Source: Bacteroidota bacterium
GTDB taxonomy: Bacteria; Bacteroidota; Bacteroidia; Flavobacteriales; Schleiferiaceae
DNA: 21,603 nucleotides
Reading direction: 5' to 3'
Assembly (NCBI GenBank): GCA_003023665.1
Contig: PXYR01000012.1
Coordinates: 1 to 21,603 of the forward strand
Part shown: positions 1 to 8,089 of the stretch, one piece after another
How the letters are laid out: every line of letters begins with the position of its first letter
How positions within the stretch are numbered: the first letter of the stretch is position 1
Translations under genes and position numbers: made by a program
Notes under the pieces: model-generated
The model's database searches: none
What the model was told of the DNA's origin: nothing
Seen by the model: only the letters and a program-made list of their open reading frames with translations

Positions 1-1662
1 TTTATCGGCGTATAAAATAGCAAGCCCGTTGACATTTCGTGCAGCGCGTCCAATAGTTTGAACCAAACTGCGTTCACTCCTCAAAAAACCTTCTTTATCT
101 GCATCCATGATGGCTACTAAGCTTACCTCAGGAAAATCTAAACCTTCTCTAAGTAAATTTACTCCTATCAGGACATCAAATACTCCCAAGCGTAAATCAC
201 GCATGATCTCTACTCGCTCCAAGGTGTCAACGTCACTGTGGATGTAGCGGCAACGGATATCATAACGCGTGAAATACTTCGTTAGTTCTTCTGCCATTCG
301 CTTGGTTAGGGTTGTAACTAAAACGCGTTCATCTATTTCAACACGTTTGTGAATTTCATCCATCAGGTCGTCCACTTGATTTTTGCTTGGACGAACGCTT
401 ATGTTCGGGTCTAGCAGCCCTGTGGGTCGAATAACCTGTTCTGCAAATACGCCGCCACTGAGCTGCAATTCGTAATCAGCTGGTGTGGCGCTTACAAATA
501 ATGCTTGGCCGCGTAAATTCTCAAATTCTTCAAATTTTAGGGGTCGATTATCTAAAGCAGCGGGCAAGCGAAAGCCGTATTCCACAAGATTTTCTTTTCT
601 TGATCTGTCCCCTCCATACATTGCTCTAACTTGAGGAATGGTTACATGGCTTTCATCAATTACTAAAAGAAAATCATCTGGAAAATAGTCCAAAAGGCAG
701 AAAGGACGTACTCCGGGTGCTCTACCGTCAAGGTAGCGACTGTAATTTTCAATACCAGAGCAATAGCCAAGTTCACGAATCATTTCAAGATCAAAATTGG
801 TTCGCTCTTCCAGACGTTTTGCTTCCAAGGGACGCGCAACATTCCTAAAGTGATCAACCTGTGACATTAAATCATCTTGAATGTGATGAATGGCCTGTTG
901 AAGTTGATTTTTTTCTGTAACAAATAGATTAGCAGGGAAGAGGCGCATTTCATTCATATGCTCAATCCTTAAGCCACTCACAGGATCCATATGCTCAATA
1001 CTTTCAACTTCGTCTCCCCAAAAACTAATTCGGAAATAGGTTTCAGCATAAGCTGGAAAAATATCTACGGTATCTCCTTTTACGCGAAATGAACCTCTTT
1101 TGAATTCAGCGGTCGTACGCGAATAAAGTGCATTGACAAACTTATGTAAAAGCCCCTGTCTACTTATGGTGTCACCAACTTTTAAGTCCACCACACTGGC
1201 GTTGAATGCTTCAGGATTCCCCATACCGTAAAGGCACGAAACAGAGGCGACTACAATTACGTCTCTACGCCCAGAGAGTAATGAAGAAGTTGTACTTAGC
1301 CTTAACTTTTCAATTTCATCATTTATACTGAGGTCCTTCTCAATGTATAATCCGGATGAAGGAACATAGGCCTCAGGTTGATAATAATCGTAATAGCTTA
1401 CAAAGTATTCTACCGCATTCTCTGGAAAGAATTCTTTCATTTCCCCATAAAGCTGTGCGGCCAGAGTTTTATTGTGACAAAGAATCAAACTTGGTCGTTG
1501 CGTTCTTTCTATAACGTTGGCAACAGTAAAGGTTTTACCCGAACCGGTAACACCTAACAAGACTTGGTTGCGCTCTCCGCTAGATAAGCCTTCAACTAAA
1601 TCATCTATAGCCGTAGGTTGGTCACCCATTGGCTCAAATGGCGCTTTCAGCTTGAAATTCAT
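1..1662 (-). CDS. uvrB: UvrB, excinuclease ABC subunit B (C-terminus cut by window edge)
   Basis: UvrB is the damage-verifying helicase-like subunit of the UvrABC nucleotide excision repair complex in the cytoplasm. I translated the minus strand from the ATG at 1662; the frame stays open to base 1, giving 554 residues. Visible motifs are Walker A GVTGSGKT (about 37-44), the beta-hairpin segment YYDYYQPEAYVP (90-101) that clamps DNA, a DESH helicase motif II, and near the visible end LLREGLDFPEVSLVAIMDAD followed by QTIGRAARN (motif VI). UvrB is usually about 660-680 residues, so roughly 110-120 residues, including the UvrC-binding UVR motif, lie outside the window. It starts 4 bases after the DUF349 stop codon, so it is probably the last or a late gene of that transcript. 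Identification is near certain from the motifs; operon membership is inferred from spacing. Confidence 0.97.
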   Translation of the reverse strand, partial: MNFKLKAPFEPMGDQPTAIDDLVEGLSSGERNQVLLGVTGSGKTFTVANVIERTQRPSLILCHNKTLAAQLYGEMKEFFPENAVEYFVSYYDYYQPEAYVPSSGLYIEKDLSINDEIEKLRLSTTSSLLSGRRDVIVVASVSCLYGMGNPEAFNASVVDLKVGDTISRQGLLHKFVNALYSRTTAEFKRGSFRVKGDTVDIFPAYAETYFRISFWGDEVESIEHMDPVSGLRIEHMNEMRLFPANLFVTEKNQLQQAIHHIQDDLMSQVDHFRNVARPLEAKRLEERTNFDLEMIRELGYCSGIENYSRYLDGRAPGVRPFCLLDYFPDDFLLVIDESHVTIPQVRAMYGGDRSRKENLVEYGFRLPAALDNRPLKFEEFENLRGQALFVSATPADYELQLSGGVFAEQVIRPTGLLDPNISVRPSKNQVDDLMDEIHKRVEIDERVLVTTLTKRMAEELTKYFTRYDIRCRYIHSDVDTLERVEIMRDLRLGVFDVLIGVNLLREGLDFPEVSLVAIMDADKEGFLRSERSLVQTIGRAARNVNGLAILYADK

Positions 1663-1666
1663 GTGC

Positions 1667-3565
1667 TTATTTCAATAAGCTATTGAACAATTTGCGCAAT
1701 TTAACAAGGTCTTCAACCCGATTTTTCTGTATCGAAATATTTTTTTGAGCTGCCTCTAGAAGTGGATTTCCTTTGGCGTTGCCAAAGAAGGATATGTTGT
1801 TTTCTAATTGATGTAATTCTTTCTTTGCCTTATCTGTTTCGTCTCTTATCCAAGAGCGCTGCTGTAATAATCCTTGCTGGTCATCAGCCTCAACCAATGC
1901 TTTCACTTTTGCTTCAAAGAGCGTTCGCTCTAAGACAGACTTTTCAATTCCTAGGCCAGATAATTTTTCTTCTAAAAGTGCATCAAACTGTGCGTCAAGT
2001 TTACGATTTGAAATTCCTAATGCGCTCCATTCTTCGCTTAAAGCAATAGAATCCTCTATAGATTTGATTTTAACTTTTTTCAAGGCAACAAGCTTTTCTT
2101 CTTTGGCTTTATTACCTGCATTAATTTCTTTTTCTCGAGCCTTACGACTACCATTCATACGGTCGAAGAAATGATTACAGGCACCGCGAAATTCTTCCCA
2201 AAGTTTATCTCCCTCTTTTTTGGGGACATAGCCGGTAGTCTTCCAATCTGCTTGAGCTTTCTTCAATGCATTTGCTGTAGGACCAAAATCTTCACTGTCC
2301 TTTAAGCTATGTGCTAAATCTATTAGTGCTCTCTTTTTCTCTACGCTTTCTCTGTGTGACTTCTTTTCCTCTTTGTAAAAGGCGTTCTTGAGTCTATTGA
2401 ATTCCCGTTGTGCTTTCTTGTAATCTTCCCAGACAGCATCGTTTTCATCACTTTTAACAAAGCCTATCTTTTTAAATTCTTCTCTAAGCTTATTTAAAGA
2501 TTGACTAGCTTTTTGCCAACTGTTGTGTCTCGTTGGCAGGTCGGCAGTTAGTGCATTGATTCCATCAACCACAGCTTTTTTTGCTGCAATTTTAGCATCA
2601 TTTTGCGCTTTCATGGATTCATTGAACTGTTCACGCTGTTCATGAACTTTCGAGGTAACAGCCTTGAATCTATCCCAGATTATATCTTTTTGCTCTCTTG
2701 GGACTGGTCCTATTTTCTTCCAACGGCTGTGCGCCTTCTGTAAGGCTCTAAACAATTGAGCGGAAGCACCGTCTTCTACCATTGCTTCAAGCTCTTCAAT
2801 CATTGCAACCTTTTCGTCCAAATTCTTCTGATACTCCTTGTCTATAAGGTCGTACGCGAGCCTCATGAAATTAAAGAAGTTGTCTACGTGATGGTTGAAA
2901 TTCGCCCAGACGTTTCGTGCTTCCATTTTAGGAACTAAACCTGTAGCATTCCAAAGTTCTCTCAATGCTTTGAATGCTTCGTACTTCTCCTTGGCGCTCC
3001 CCTCGGAGGTAGGAAGCTCCTTTATTTTTTCAATGATATCAAGTTTCGTGGTCAAATTGGAAGCGAGTTGCGCTTCAAGATCTGCATAGTATTTTCTCAA
3101 TGCATCCCTGTATCCACCGTAGATTGCGCCAAGATTTTTTCTCAAAGGCTGATCAAACCTAAAGTCAATAATATTACCACCTTCTTCTAAATACTTTTCT
3201 TTTACCGTGGCTTGCTCTGCATTGAGCTCACGTAGCATACGAGAGCGACCACTCTCAACGATTCCCTTAATTCTTTGAGGGGGATATTTTGCTATATGCT
3301 CCTTTATTACCGAAAGGCACTGCTCAAGATCAAGACTGTCAAAGTCGGGAATAAGGAGTTTTTGCTCCTTCGCTTCTTCATGGTCTTCCTCTGCTTCAAC
3401 GGTTCGTACTTGGTCATCCTTAGCGTCTACGTGTTCTTTTGATTCCTCTTCACTAGGGGTTTCAACAGTCGCTTCAACAGGAGTGGTTTCTTCTACATTT
3501 TGAGTTTCTTCTGCTCCAGTTGCTTGCTCAATGTCCTTAGGGTCCATTTCTTCTTGGTTTATCAT
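1667..3565 (-). CDS. DUF349 repeat protein
   Basis: A 632-residue cytoplasmic protein with no signal peptide. Residues 1-70 are strongly acidic and of low complexity (many E, D, T). From about 172 the chain is built from four clear repeats of about 70-75 residues and a weaker fifth (roughly 172-240, 245-315, 325-395, 405-475, 485-540). Each carries the DUF349 signature of an aromatic/Trp helix, then a G-x-V-P-type turn, then W-x-x-F/Y: for example SRWKKIGPVPREQKDIIWDRF at about 280-300 and DWKTTGYVPKKEGDKLWEEF at 440-459. The repeats are Lys/Glu-rich and probably helical or coiled-coil. The biochemical role of the family is not established to my knowledge. The ATG at 3565 lies directly against the aroE stop (3566-3568), and uvrB follows 4 bases downstream, so co-transcription is likely. 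Family assignment is confident; function is unknown. Confidence 0.88.
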   Translation of the reverse strand: MINQEEMDPKDIEQATGAEETQNVEETTPVEATVETPSEEESKEHVDAKDDQVRTVEAEEDHEEAKEQKLLIPDFDSLDLEQCLSVIKEHIAKYPPQRIKGIVESGRSRMLRELNAEQATVKEKYLEEGGNIIDFRFDQPLRKNLGAIYGGYRDALRKYYADLEAQLASNLTTKLDIIEKIKELPTSEGSAKEKYEAFKALRELWNATGLVPKMEARNVWANFNHHVDNFFNFMRLAYDLIDKEYQKNLDEKVAMIEELEAMVEDGASAQLFRALQKAHSRWKKIGPVPREQKDIIWDRFKAVTSKVHEQREQFNESMKAQNDAKIAAKKAVVDGINALTADLPTRHNSWQKASQSLNKLREEFKKIGFVKSDENDAVWEDYKKAQREFNRLKNAFYKEEKKSHRESVEKKRALIDLAHSLKDSEDFGPTANALKKAQADWKTTGYVPKKEGDKLWEEFRGACNHFFDRMNGSRKAREKEINAGNKAKEEKLVALKKVKIKSIEDSIALSEEWSALGISNRKLDAQFDALLEEKLSGLGIEKSVLERTLFEAKVKALVEADDQQGLLQQRSWIRDETDKAKKELHQLENNISFFGNAKGNPLLEAAQKNISIQKNRVEDLVKLRKLFNSLLK

Positions 3566-4306
3566 CTACAATTTATTGTAGTAAGCGTCACGGAATAATT
3601 CCCATGATTTAGTCGCTTGCTCATTTAACATTTTCTCGCCTCCTAATACTTTGGCTCCACACTTTAGGCCTTCGTGCATAAGAGGAGTAGGGTTGGGTTT
3701 ATATACAAGGTCAAATATGGCGAATTCCTCGTTTAAAACATCATAGGGTAAAGGTAAAAGATTGTATTGAACTCCTTCAGATCCTACTGGCGTGCAATTC
3801 ACCCAAAGTTTGTGTTGAGCATATTCTTCACGATTAAGATCTTGGTAAGCTGAATTTCTGAGGTTTCTACTCACTAATCTAGCTTTAAACCCTCTCTTGG
3901 TCAGCACATTAAATACGGCGCGAGCAGCTCCTCCTGCTCCAAAAATGAGTGCGCTCAATCCTTTAGGTGAGAGACTGTTTAAACTTTGCTCAATACCATA
4001 AACGTCTGTATTGAATCCAATGAGTCGATTATTTTTTTTCACTACGGTATTCACTGCATTTAATTCAAGAGCAAGTTCATCTACTTCATCTAAATGTTCT
4101 ATCACGGTTTGTTTAAACGGGATGGTCACATTCATTCCTATGAGATGTCTTGAATTCATAAACCTATTCAACCCTTCCTCTGGAAAATGCCTTAATTCAA
4201 ACAATTCATAGGAACCTTGAAGTCCCTCATTCTTCATAAATCCTTGGTGAATACCAGGACTTAGGCTGTGCGAAATAGGGTTTCCTATGAGCCCAAGTTT
4301 GATCAT
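3566..4306 (-). CDS. aroE: Shikimate dehydrogenase (AroE)
   Basis: Catalyses NADPH-dependent reduction of 3-dehydroshikimate to shikimate, the fourth step of the chorismate pathway to aromatic amino acids. The 246-residue protein has the substrate-binding SHSLSP (12-17), NVTIPFK with catalytic Lys65, NTD with catalytic Asp101, the Rossmann loop GAGGAARA (123-130), and the C-terminal Q230-x4-W pattern that helps close the substrate pocket. I chose the ATG at 4306 because it gives the canonical MIKLGLIGNP start; a longer in-frame version from 4384 would add 26 residues lying inside the DUF368 gene and unlike AroE. The chosen start overlaps the upstream stop as ATGA (4303-4306), which suggests translational coupling. 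The length is on the short side, as is common for Bacteroidota AroE. The segment after the Rossmann loop (VSRNLR, 145-150) replaces the more usual NRT cofactor-phosphate motif. Confidence 0.95.
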   Translation of the reverse strand: MIKLGLIGNPISHSLSPGIHQGFMKNEGLQGSYELFELRHFPEEGLNRFMNSRHLIGMNVTIPFKQTVIEHLDEVDELALELNAVNTVVKKNNRLIGFNTDVYGIEQSLNSLSPKGLSALIFGAGGAARAVFNVLTKRGFKARLVSRNLRNSAYQDLNREEYAQHKLWVNCTPVGSEGVQYNLLPLPYDVLNEEFAIFDLVYKPNPTPLMHEGLKCGAKVLGGEKMLNEQATKSWELFRDAYYNKL

Positions 4307-5208
4307 TTGAATTTCTTTCCGGCATATTCTATACCGATAACAGTTACGGCCCCAATTATTGCAAATAGCAGCGCAAGGGGCCAATTAGCATCTGGCGGTA
4401 GGTTTTGAACAGTTAAGGGGATTATTTCCTCTTTAGGAGTGCCTTCGTGCTTGGTAAAAGTTTCAATAAATTCTTTCCAAGGCCACAGTTTATTGAGTGA
4501 ACCGAGTAGAAATCCAGTGAGCAGGGCTATAGTCATGGTATAGTAGCGCTCAAAAATAAATTTTAATCCTTTGGAAAATAACAATAAGCCGGTGATTGCC
4601 CCTACACCCACTAACGCAATGGTAGTGATCTCACGATTCGCAACAGCCTCTAAAACGACCGAATACGCTCCCAATAGTAATAGAATAAAACTACCGCTAA
4701 TTCCTGGCAATATCATTGCACACACCGCAAGCGCTCCTGATAAAACTAGGTACCATGGTGCGTCTATACTATTGACCGCACTCATTTCCGTTATGAAGTA
4801 GGCAATGATGGTGCCCGTTATACACGCTAAAGCTGCTTTGGCACTCCACTTTTCAATGGTTTTGCCAACCATCCAAACAGATGCACTTACCAATCCAAAG
4901 AAGAAACTCCAAGTGAATATTTCGTAGAACTCCAAAGCATAAGTGAAGACAGAGGCCAAAGAAAGAATGCTCGTGAATATTCCCGCAAATAATACAACAA
5001 GGAAATTGCCGTTAATTTTTGCCCAAAGAGGTCCAATCTTACCTTTAAAAAGTAAGGAGAATGCTTCTTTATCTATAGCGCTGATTGAACCAATTAGTTC
5101 CTCGTATATCCCAGTTATGAAGGCTATGGTTCCACCACTTACCCCTGGGACAACATCTGCAGCTCCCATGGCCATGCCCTTTAAGAAAAGTCTAATGTGT
5201 TTAAGCAT
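4303..5208 (-). CDS. DUF368 integral membrane protein (PopT-type polyprenyl-phosphate translocase family)
   Basis: A 301-residue, highly hydrophobic inner-membrane protein with about eight or more predicted membrane segments. The family signature appears twice: PGVSGG at 21-26 within a hydrophobic hairpin, and PGISGS at 168-173. This is the internal two-fold repeat expected of the DUF368 fold. DUF368 (PopT) and DedA (UptA) proteins have been reported as undecaprenyl-phosphate translocases that return the lipid carrier to the cytoplasmic leaflet for peptidoglycan and other envelope polymers. That role here is transferred from the family, not shown by the sequence. The ATG at 5208 overlaps the last 8 bases of the TPR gene, and the stop overlaps the aroE start, so the three genes look translationally coupled. 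The stretch at about 245-275 is polar and probably a loop before the final membrane helix. Confidence 0.92.
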   Translation of the reverse strand: MLKHIRLFLKGMAMGAADVVPGVSGGTIAFITGIYEELIGSISAIDKEAFSLLFKGKIGPLWAKINGNFLVVLFAGIFTSILSLASVFTYALEFYEIFTWSFFFGLVSASVWMVGKTIEKWSAKAALACITGTIIAYFITEMSAVNSIDAPWYLVLSGALAVCAMILPGISGSFILLLLGAYSVVLEAVANREITTIALVGVGAITGLLLFSKGLKFIFERYYTMTIALLTGFLLGSLNKLWPWKEFIETFTKHEGTPKEEIIPLTVQNLPPDANWPLALLFAIIGAVTVIGIEYAGKKFK

Positions 5209-6502
5209 TGTGCGCCGATTGAATTTCGGCTAAAATACCGGTTATCTCAGGTATTTTCCCAAAAGCAGGGAAGTATTGATGAAATAAATCAATAGAGGTT
5301 GGTTCTAAAACTAAACACTCGTTCATAATTACCCTTGCTTCTTGGTAAGAAGCAGTTGCAAATAAGTAGCCTGTAAGAATGAGTCTAAGTTGGGCATTGT
5401 CCTCAAATTGACCGCACCCGTCATACAGAATTTGAATAGCATCGTCAAGAAGGTCTAACTCTACCAGTGCTTCTACATAATCAATGACATCTTCAGCGCC
5501 GTAATTACCAAATGCCCAAACTTTCTTGTAATCTTGGACAGCTTCGTCATGACGATCTAACTCGCACAAAACATTTGCCCGTTCAAGATATACATCTTCC
5601 AATTCAGGTTCAACTTCTATGGCTTTATTAAAGGCAGTCAAGGCTTGCTTCAGGCTTCCTAACTCTTGTTCAATCATTCCTATTCTGAAGTAAATGTATC
5701 CAGAAGGTATTTCTTCACTTACACTTTGTTTGTAGGAATTCATTGCTTCGATTAAACGGTCATTCCTTTCATGTATTCTGCCAATTTCAAAATGCGCAGC
5801 ATGGAATGAATCGTCTGCAGTAATGGCCCAATTGAAATACTCTAAAGCTTTTTCTTCATTATTTAGCCGCATAGAAAACGCCGCTTTTTGATACCACAAA
5901 AGTCCGTTATAAGGTTCTCGTTCAATAAATTGATCAAAGCAATCAATGGCGCGCTCGTATTCATGCATAAAATCAAAACAAAGTGCCAGTTGATAAATCG
6001 TTCCGTCGTCCAGACTAGCGTCAAGTTTACACAACCTCAAAATGGACTCGGCCGCATGAGCATAAGCGCCCTGTGTGAGATGAGCATCAATAATTTGTTG
6101 CAATATTTCTTCTTCATCTTCTGCTCGCTCCAGTGCGCTATCTAGCAGTTCTAACGCTTTTTCTGTTTTTCCCTGATGCATGAATAGCGTAGCCCGTGCT
6201 ATGAGTAACTCAACGTGGTGGTCGCTTAGTCCTTCTATCTGTTGCAATTTAGCTTGGGCACGAGTAAAATTCTTCGTCGCTAGATCTAATTGAATTTCTT
6301 TGATTTTAAAAATGAGAGAATGTGGATGAAGAAGAATCGCAAATTCTATGGCTGAAGACATTTGTTCAAATGAACCCGTATCGTAGTAATAGTTGACAAT
6401 GGTCTCCAAGTCTTCCACATCATAGTAGGGCTGCCGATTATTTTCCGTAGCTCGCTCGTACGACTGAACTAGACTGTGTACTTCTCTGTCGTCAAATCTC
6501 AT
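5201..6502 (-). CDS. Tetratricopeptide repeat protein
   Basis: A 433-residue protein without signal peptide or membrane segment, composed largely of TPR-like helical hairpins. The clearest units run from about 97 to 345, with the typical A/G-Y/F-A spacing and acidic or proline turn: ALEYFNWAITADDS (219-232), ALTAFNKAIEVEPE (287-300), and then ERANVLCELDRHDEAVQDYK (307-326). TPR arrays bind other proteins; no enzyme domain is visible. It is the first gene of the minus-strand run, starting next to a 154-base divergent intergenic region shared with glmM, and its stop codon overlaps the DUF368 start by 8 bases. That coupling suggests a scaffold or adaptor linked to the membrane protein or to envelope work, but no partner can be named. 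Highly acidic composition; no truncation seen. Confidence 0.85.
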   Translation of the reverse strand: MRFDDREVHSLVQSYERATENNRQPYYDVEDLETIVNYYYDTGSFEQMSSAIEFAILLHPHSLIFKIKEIQLDLATKNFTRAQAKLQQIEGLSDHHVELLIARATLFMHQGKTEKALELLDSALERAEDEEEILQQIIDAHLTQGAYAHAAESILRLCKLDASLDDGTIYQLALCFDFMHEYERAIDCFDQFIEREPYNGLLWYQKAAFSMRLNNEEKALEYFNWAITADDSFHAAHFEIGRIHERNDRLIEAMNSYKQSVSEEIPSGYIYFRIGMIEQELGSLKQALTAFNKAIEVEPELEDVYLERANVLCELDRHDEAVQDYKKVWAFGNYGAEDVIDYVEALVELDLLDDAIQILYDGCGQFEDNAQLRLILTGYLFATASYQEARVIMNECLVLEPTSIDLFHQYFPAFGKIPEITGILAEIQSAHNA

Positions 6503-6607
6503 ATTATGAAGTTAAGAGCATTTTGTATCGATTGAAATTTGAACCTTAGTAAATATGACCTTATATCAACACTGTTATTAACAAACGTCAAAATTCATTA
6601 TCGGTTC

Positions 6608-6637
6608 TTGTCAAGGCGATTAAGGGTATTATCTTCG
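6608..6637 (+). promoter_or_regulatory. Candidate promoter for glmM
   Basis: TTG at 6608-6610 and TATCTTCG at 6630-6637, separated by 19 bases, resemble the Bacteroidota -33 TTG/TTTG and -7 TAnnTTTG elements with one mismatch in the -7 box. The box ends 19 bases before the glmM ATG, the same placement as the exact -7 boxes elsewhere in this window. The rest of the 6503-6656 divergent region shows no gene or obvious hairpin; a promoter for the TPR operon should lie there on the minus strand but I see no good match. Confidence 0.4.
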
Positions 6638-6656
6638 CTGAAAATCTGTTAGGACA

Positions 6657-8042
6657 ATGACATTAATTAAGAGTATATCAGGTATCCGAGGGACAATTGG
6701 TGGTCAAACCGGTGAGAACTTAACGCCTATGGATGCAGTAAAATTCGCCGCAGGCTACGGTGCTTGGTTGAAAAAACAACACAGTAAATGTACTGTTGTT
6801 ATTGGCCGTGATGCTCGACCTTCAGGTCAAATGATTGAGAATCTTGTGATTTCCACACTCCAAGGATTGGGTATTCATGTAATCAATGCAGGGTTGAGCA
6901 CAACTCCAACTGTAGAAATGTTGGTGCCGCGTTACCAAGCACAAGGTGGTATTATCCTAACGGCTTCTCATAATCCCAAGCAATGGAATGCACTCAAGCT
7001 CCTGAATGATAAAGGTGAGTTTGTTAGTGGCTCAGACGGTGCGGAAATTTTAGAATTAGCAGAAGGAGGGGAGATTAGTTATGCCGAAGTTGATGACTTG
7101 GGTTTACTTACTGAGGATACTGACGGAATGCAGTGGCATATCGACCAAATTCTTGCCCTATCATCAGTGGATGCAGAATTAGTTGCTTCCAAAAACTTCA
7201 AAGTAGTCATTGATGCTGTGCATAGCTCAGGCTCCGTAGCAATACCCTTGTTGCTAGACAAAATGGGAGTGGAATACAATAATCTTTATCCGGAGCCAAA
7301 CGGACAATTTCCTCATAATCCAGAGCCCTTAGAAAAGCACCTCACAGAGATTATTACTGAATGTGCTTCGGGTAGTTATGATATGGGTATTGTTGTTGAT
7401 CCAGATGTGGACCGATTGGCTTTTGTGGATGAAAGAGGGAAGATGTTTGGCGAGGAGTATACGCTTGTATTAATTGCCGACTACCTTTTGGAAAACAGAA
7501 AAAGCAATGTAGTAAGCAATTTGAGCTCATCAAAAGCATTGCGCGATTTGGCCGAAAGTAAGGGGTCCACCTACAGCGCCTCTGCGGTAGGTGAGGTAAA
7601 TGTGGTGAATGAAATGAAGGCGACTTCAAGTATTCTTGGAGGTGAAGGAAACGGAGGTATTATCTTACCCGAACTTCACTACGGTCGCGACGCTCTCGTA
7701 GGAATTGCCTTAGCGCTCACTCATCTGGCAAAAAGTGGTAAGACATTAAGTGAGCTCAAAGCGTCCTACCCTCAATATTTTATGGGTAAACAAAAAATTG
7801 AATTGACTCCTGGATTAGATGTTGATGCAATTTTAGGTGCTATCGCCGCTAAGTATACTCATGAAGAATTGAGCACTATTGACGGTGTTAAAATAACGTG
7901 GTCAGACAGATGGGTTCATATGCGCAAGTCCAATACAGAACCTATTATCCGAATCTACACGGAAGCTCCAAGTACCCATGAGGCAATTGAATTAGGTGGC
8001 CGATTTATTCTTGAGCTCTCAGAACTTGCTAAGCAAGTATAA
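6657..8042 (+). CDS. glmM: Phosphoglucosamine mutase-type hexose phosphomutase (GlmM)
   Basis: Alpha-D-phosphohexomutase family. It probably interconverts glucosamine-6-phosphate and glucosamine-1-phosphate in the cytoplasm, supplying UDP-GlcNAc for peptidoglycan and lipid A. The 461-residue protein has all four expected sites: the phosphoserine loop TASHNP (102-107, Ser104), the metal-binding DPDVDR (248-253), the sugar-binding loop GGEGNGG (328-334), and the C-terminal phosphate-binding RKSNTEP (423-429). The SGIRGT motif near the N-terminus (8-13) is typical. The length fits the Bacteroidota form, slightly longer than the roughly 445 residues of E. coli GlmM. The family also contains phosphomannomutases, and motifs alone do not fully separate them; the Bacteroidota form is usually called GlmM. 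Transcription is probably from its own promoter in the divergent gap. Confidence 0.85.
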   Translation: MTLIKSISGIRGTIGGQTGENLTPMDAVKFAAGYGAWLKKQHSKCTVVIGRDARPSGQMIENLVISTLQGLGIHVINAGLSTTPTVEMLVPRYQAQGGIILTASHNPKQWNALKLLNDKGEFVSGSDGAEILELAEGGEISYAEVDDLGLLTEDTDGMQWHIDQILALSSVDAELVASKNFKVVIDAVHSSGSVAIPLLLDKMGVEYNNLYPEPNGQFPHNPEPLEKHLTEIITECASGSYDMGIVVDPDVDRLAFVDERGKMFGEEYTLVLIADYLLENRKSNVVSNLSSSKALRDLAESKGSTYSASAVGEVNVVNEMKATSSILGGEGNGGIILPELHYGRDALVGIALALTHLAKSGKTLSELKASYPQYFMGKQKIELTPGLDVDAILGAIAAKYTHEELSTIDGVKITWSDRWVHMRKSNTEPIIRIYTEAPSTHEAIELGGRFILELSELAKQV

Positions 8043-8058
8043 ATTTCGCCATTTGCCA

Positions 8059-8066
8059 TATCTTTG
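8059..8066 (+). promoter_or_regulatory. -7 promoter motif before the cysteine desulfurase gene
   Basis: TATCTTTG is an exact match to the Bacteroidota -7 consensus TAnnTTTG, ending 23 bases before the ATG at 8090. No convincing TTG -33 element lies 17-23 bases upstream, so strength is uncertain. If used, the desulfurase has its own promoter in the 47-base gap after glmM. Confidence 0.5.
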
Positions 8067-8089
8067 AAACGAACCACACAGAAAGAACC

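Noticed and set aside
1762..3089. Plus-strand open frames opposite the DUF349 gene
   Set aside because: They are antisense shadows of a Lys/Glu-rich gene, which yields Phe/Leu-rich antisense frames without any recognisable motif.
1667..3565. DUF349 repeats as a DNA tandem repeat or mobile element
   Set aside because: The repeats are visible only at protein level with diverged sequence; no DNA-level direct repeats were seen.
4307..4384. N-terminal extension of AroE by 26 residues (start at 4384)
   Set aside because: The extension is Cys/Arg-rich, unlike any AroE, and lies wholly inside the DUF368 coding sequence; MIKLGLIGNP at 4306 is the canonical start.
6503..6600. Minus-strand promoter for the TPR operon
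   Set aside because: The best candidates (TAAGGTTC, TAACTTCA) miss two or more consensus positions or sit too close to the ATG, so none is reported as a feature.
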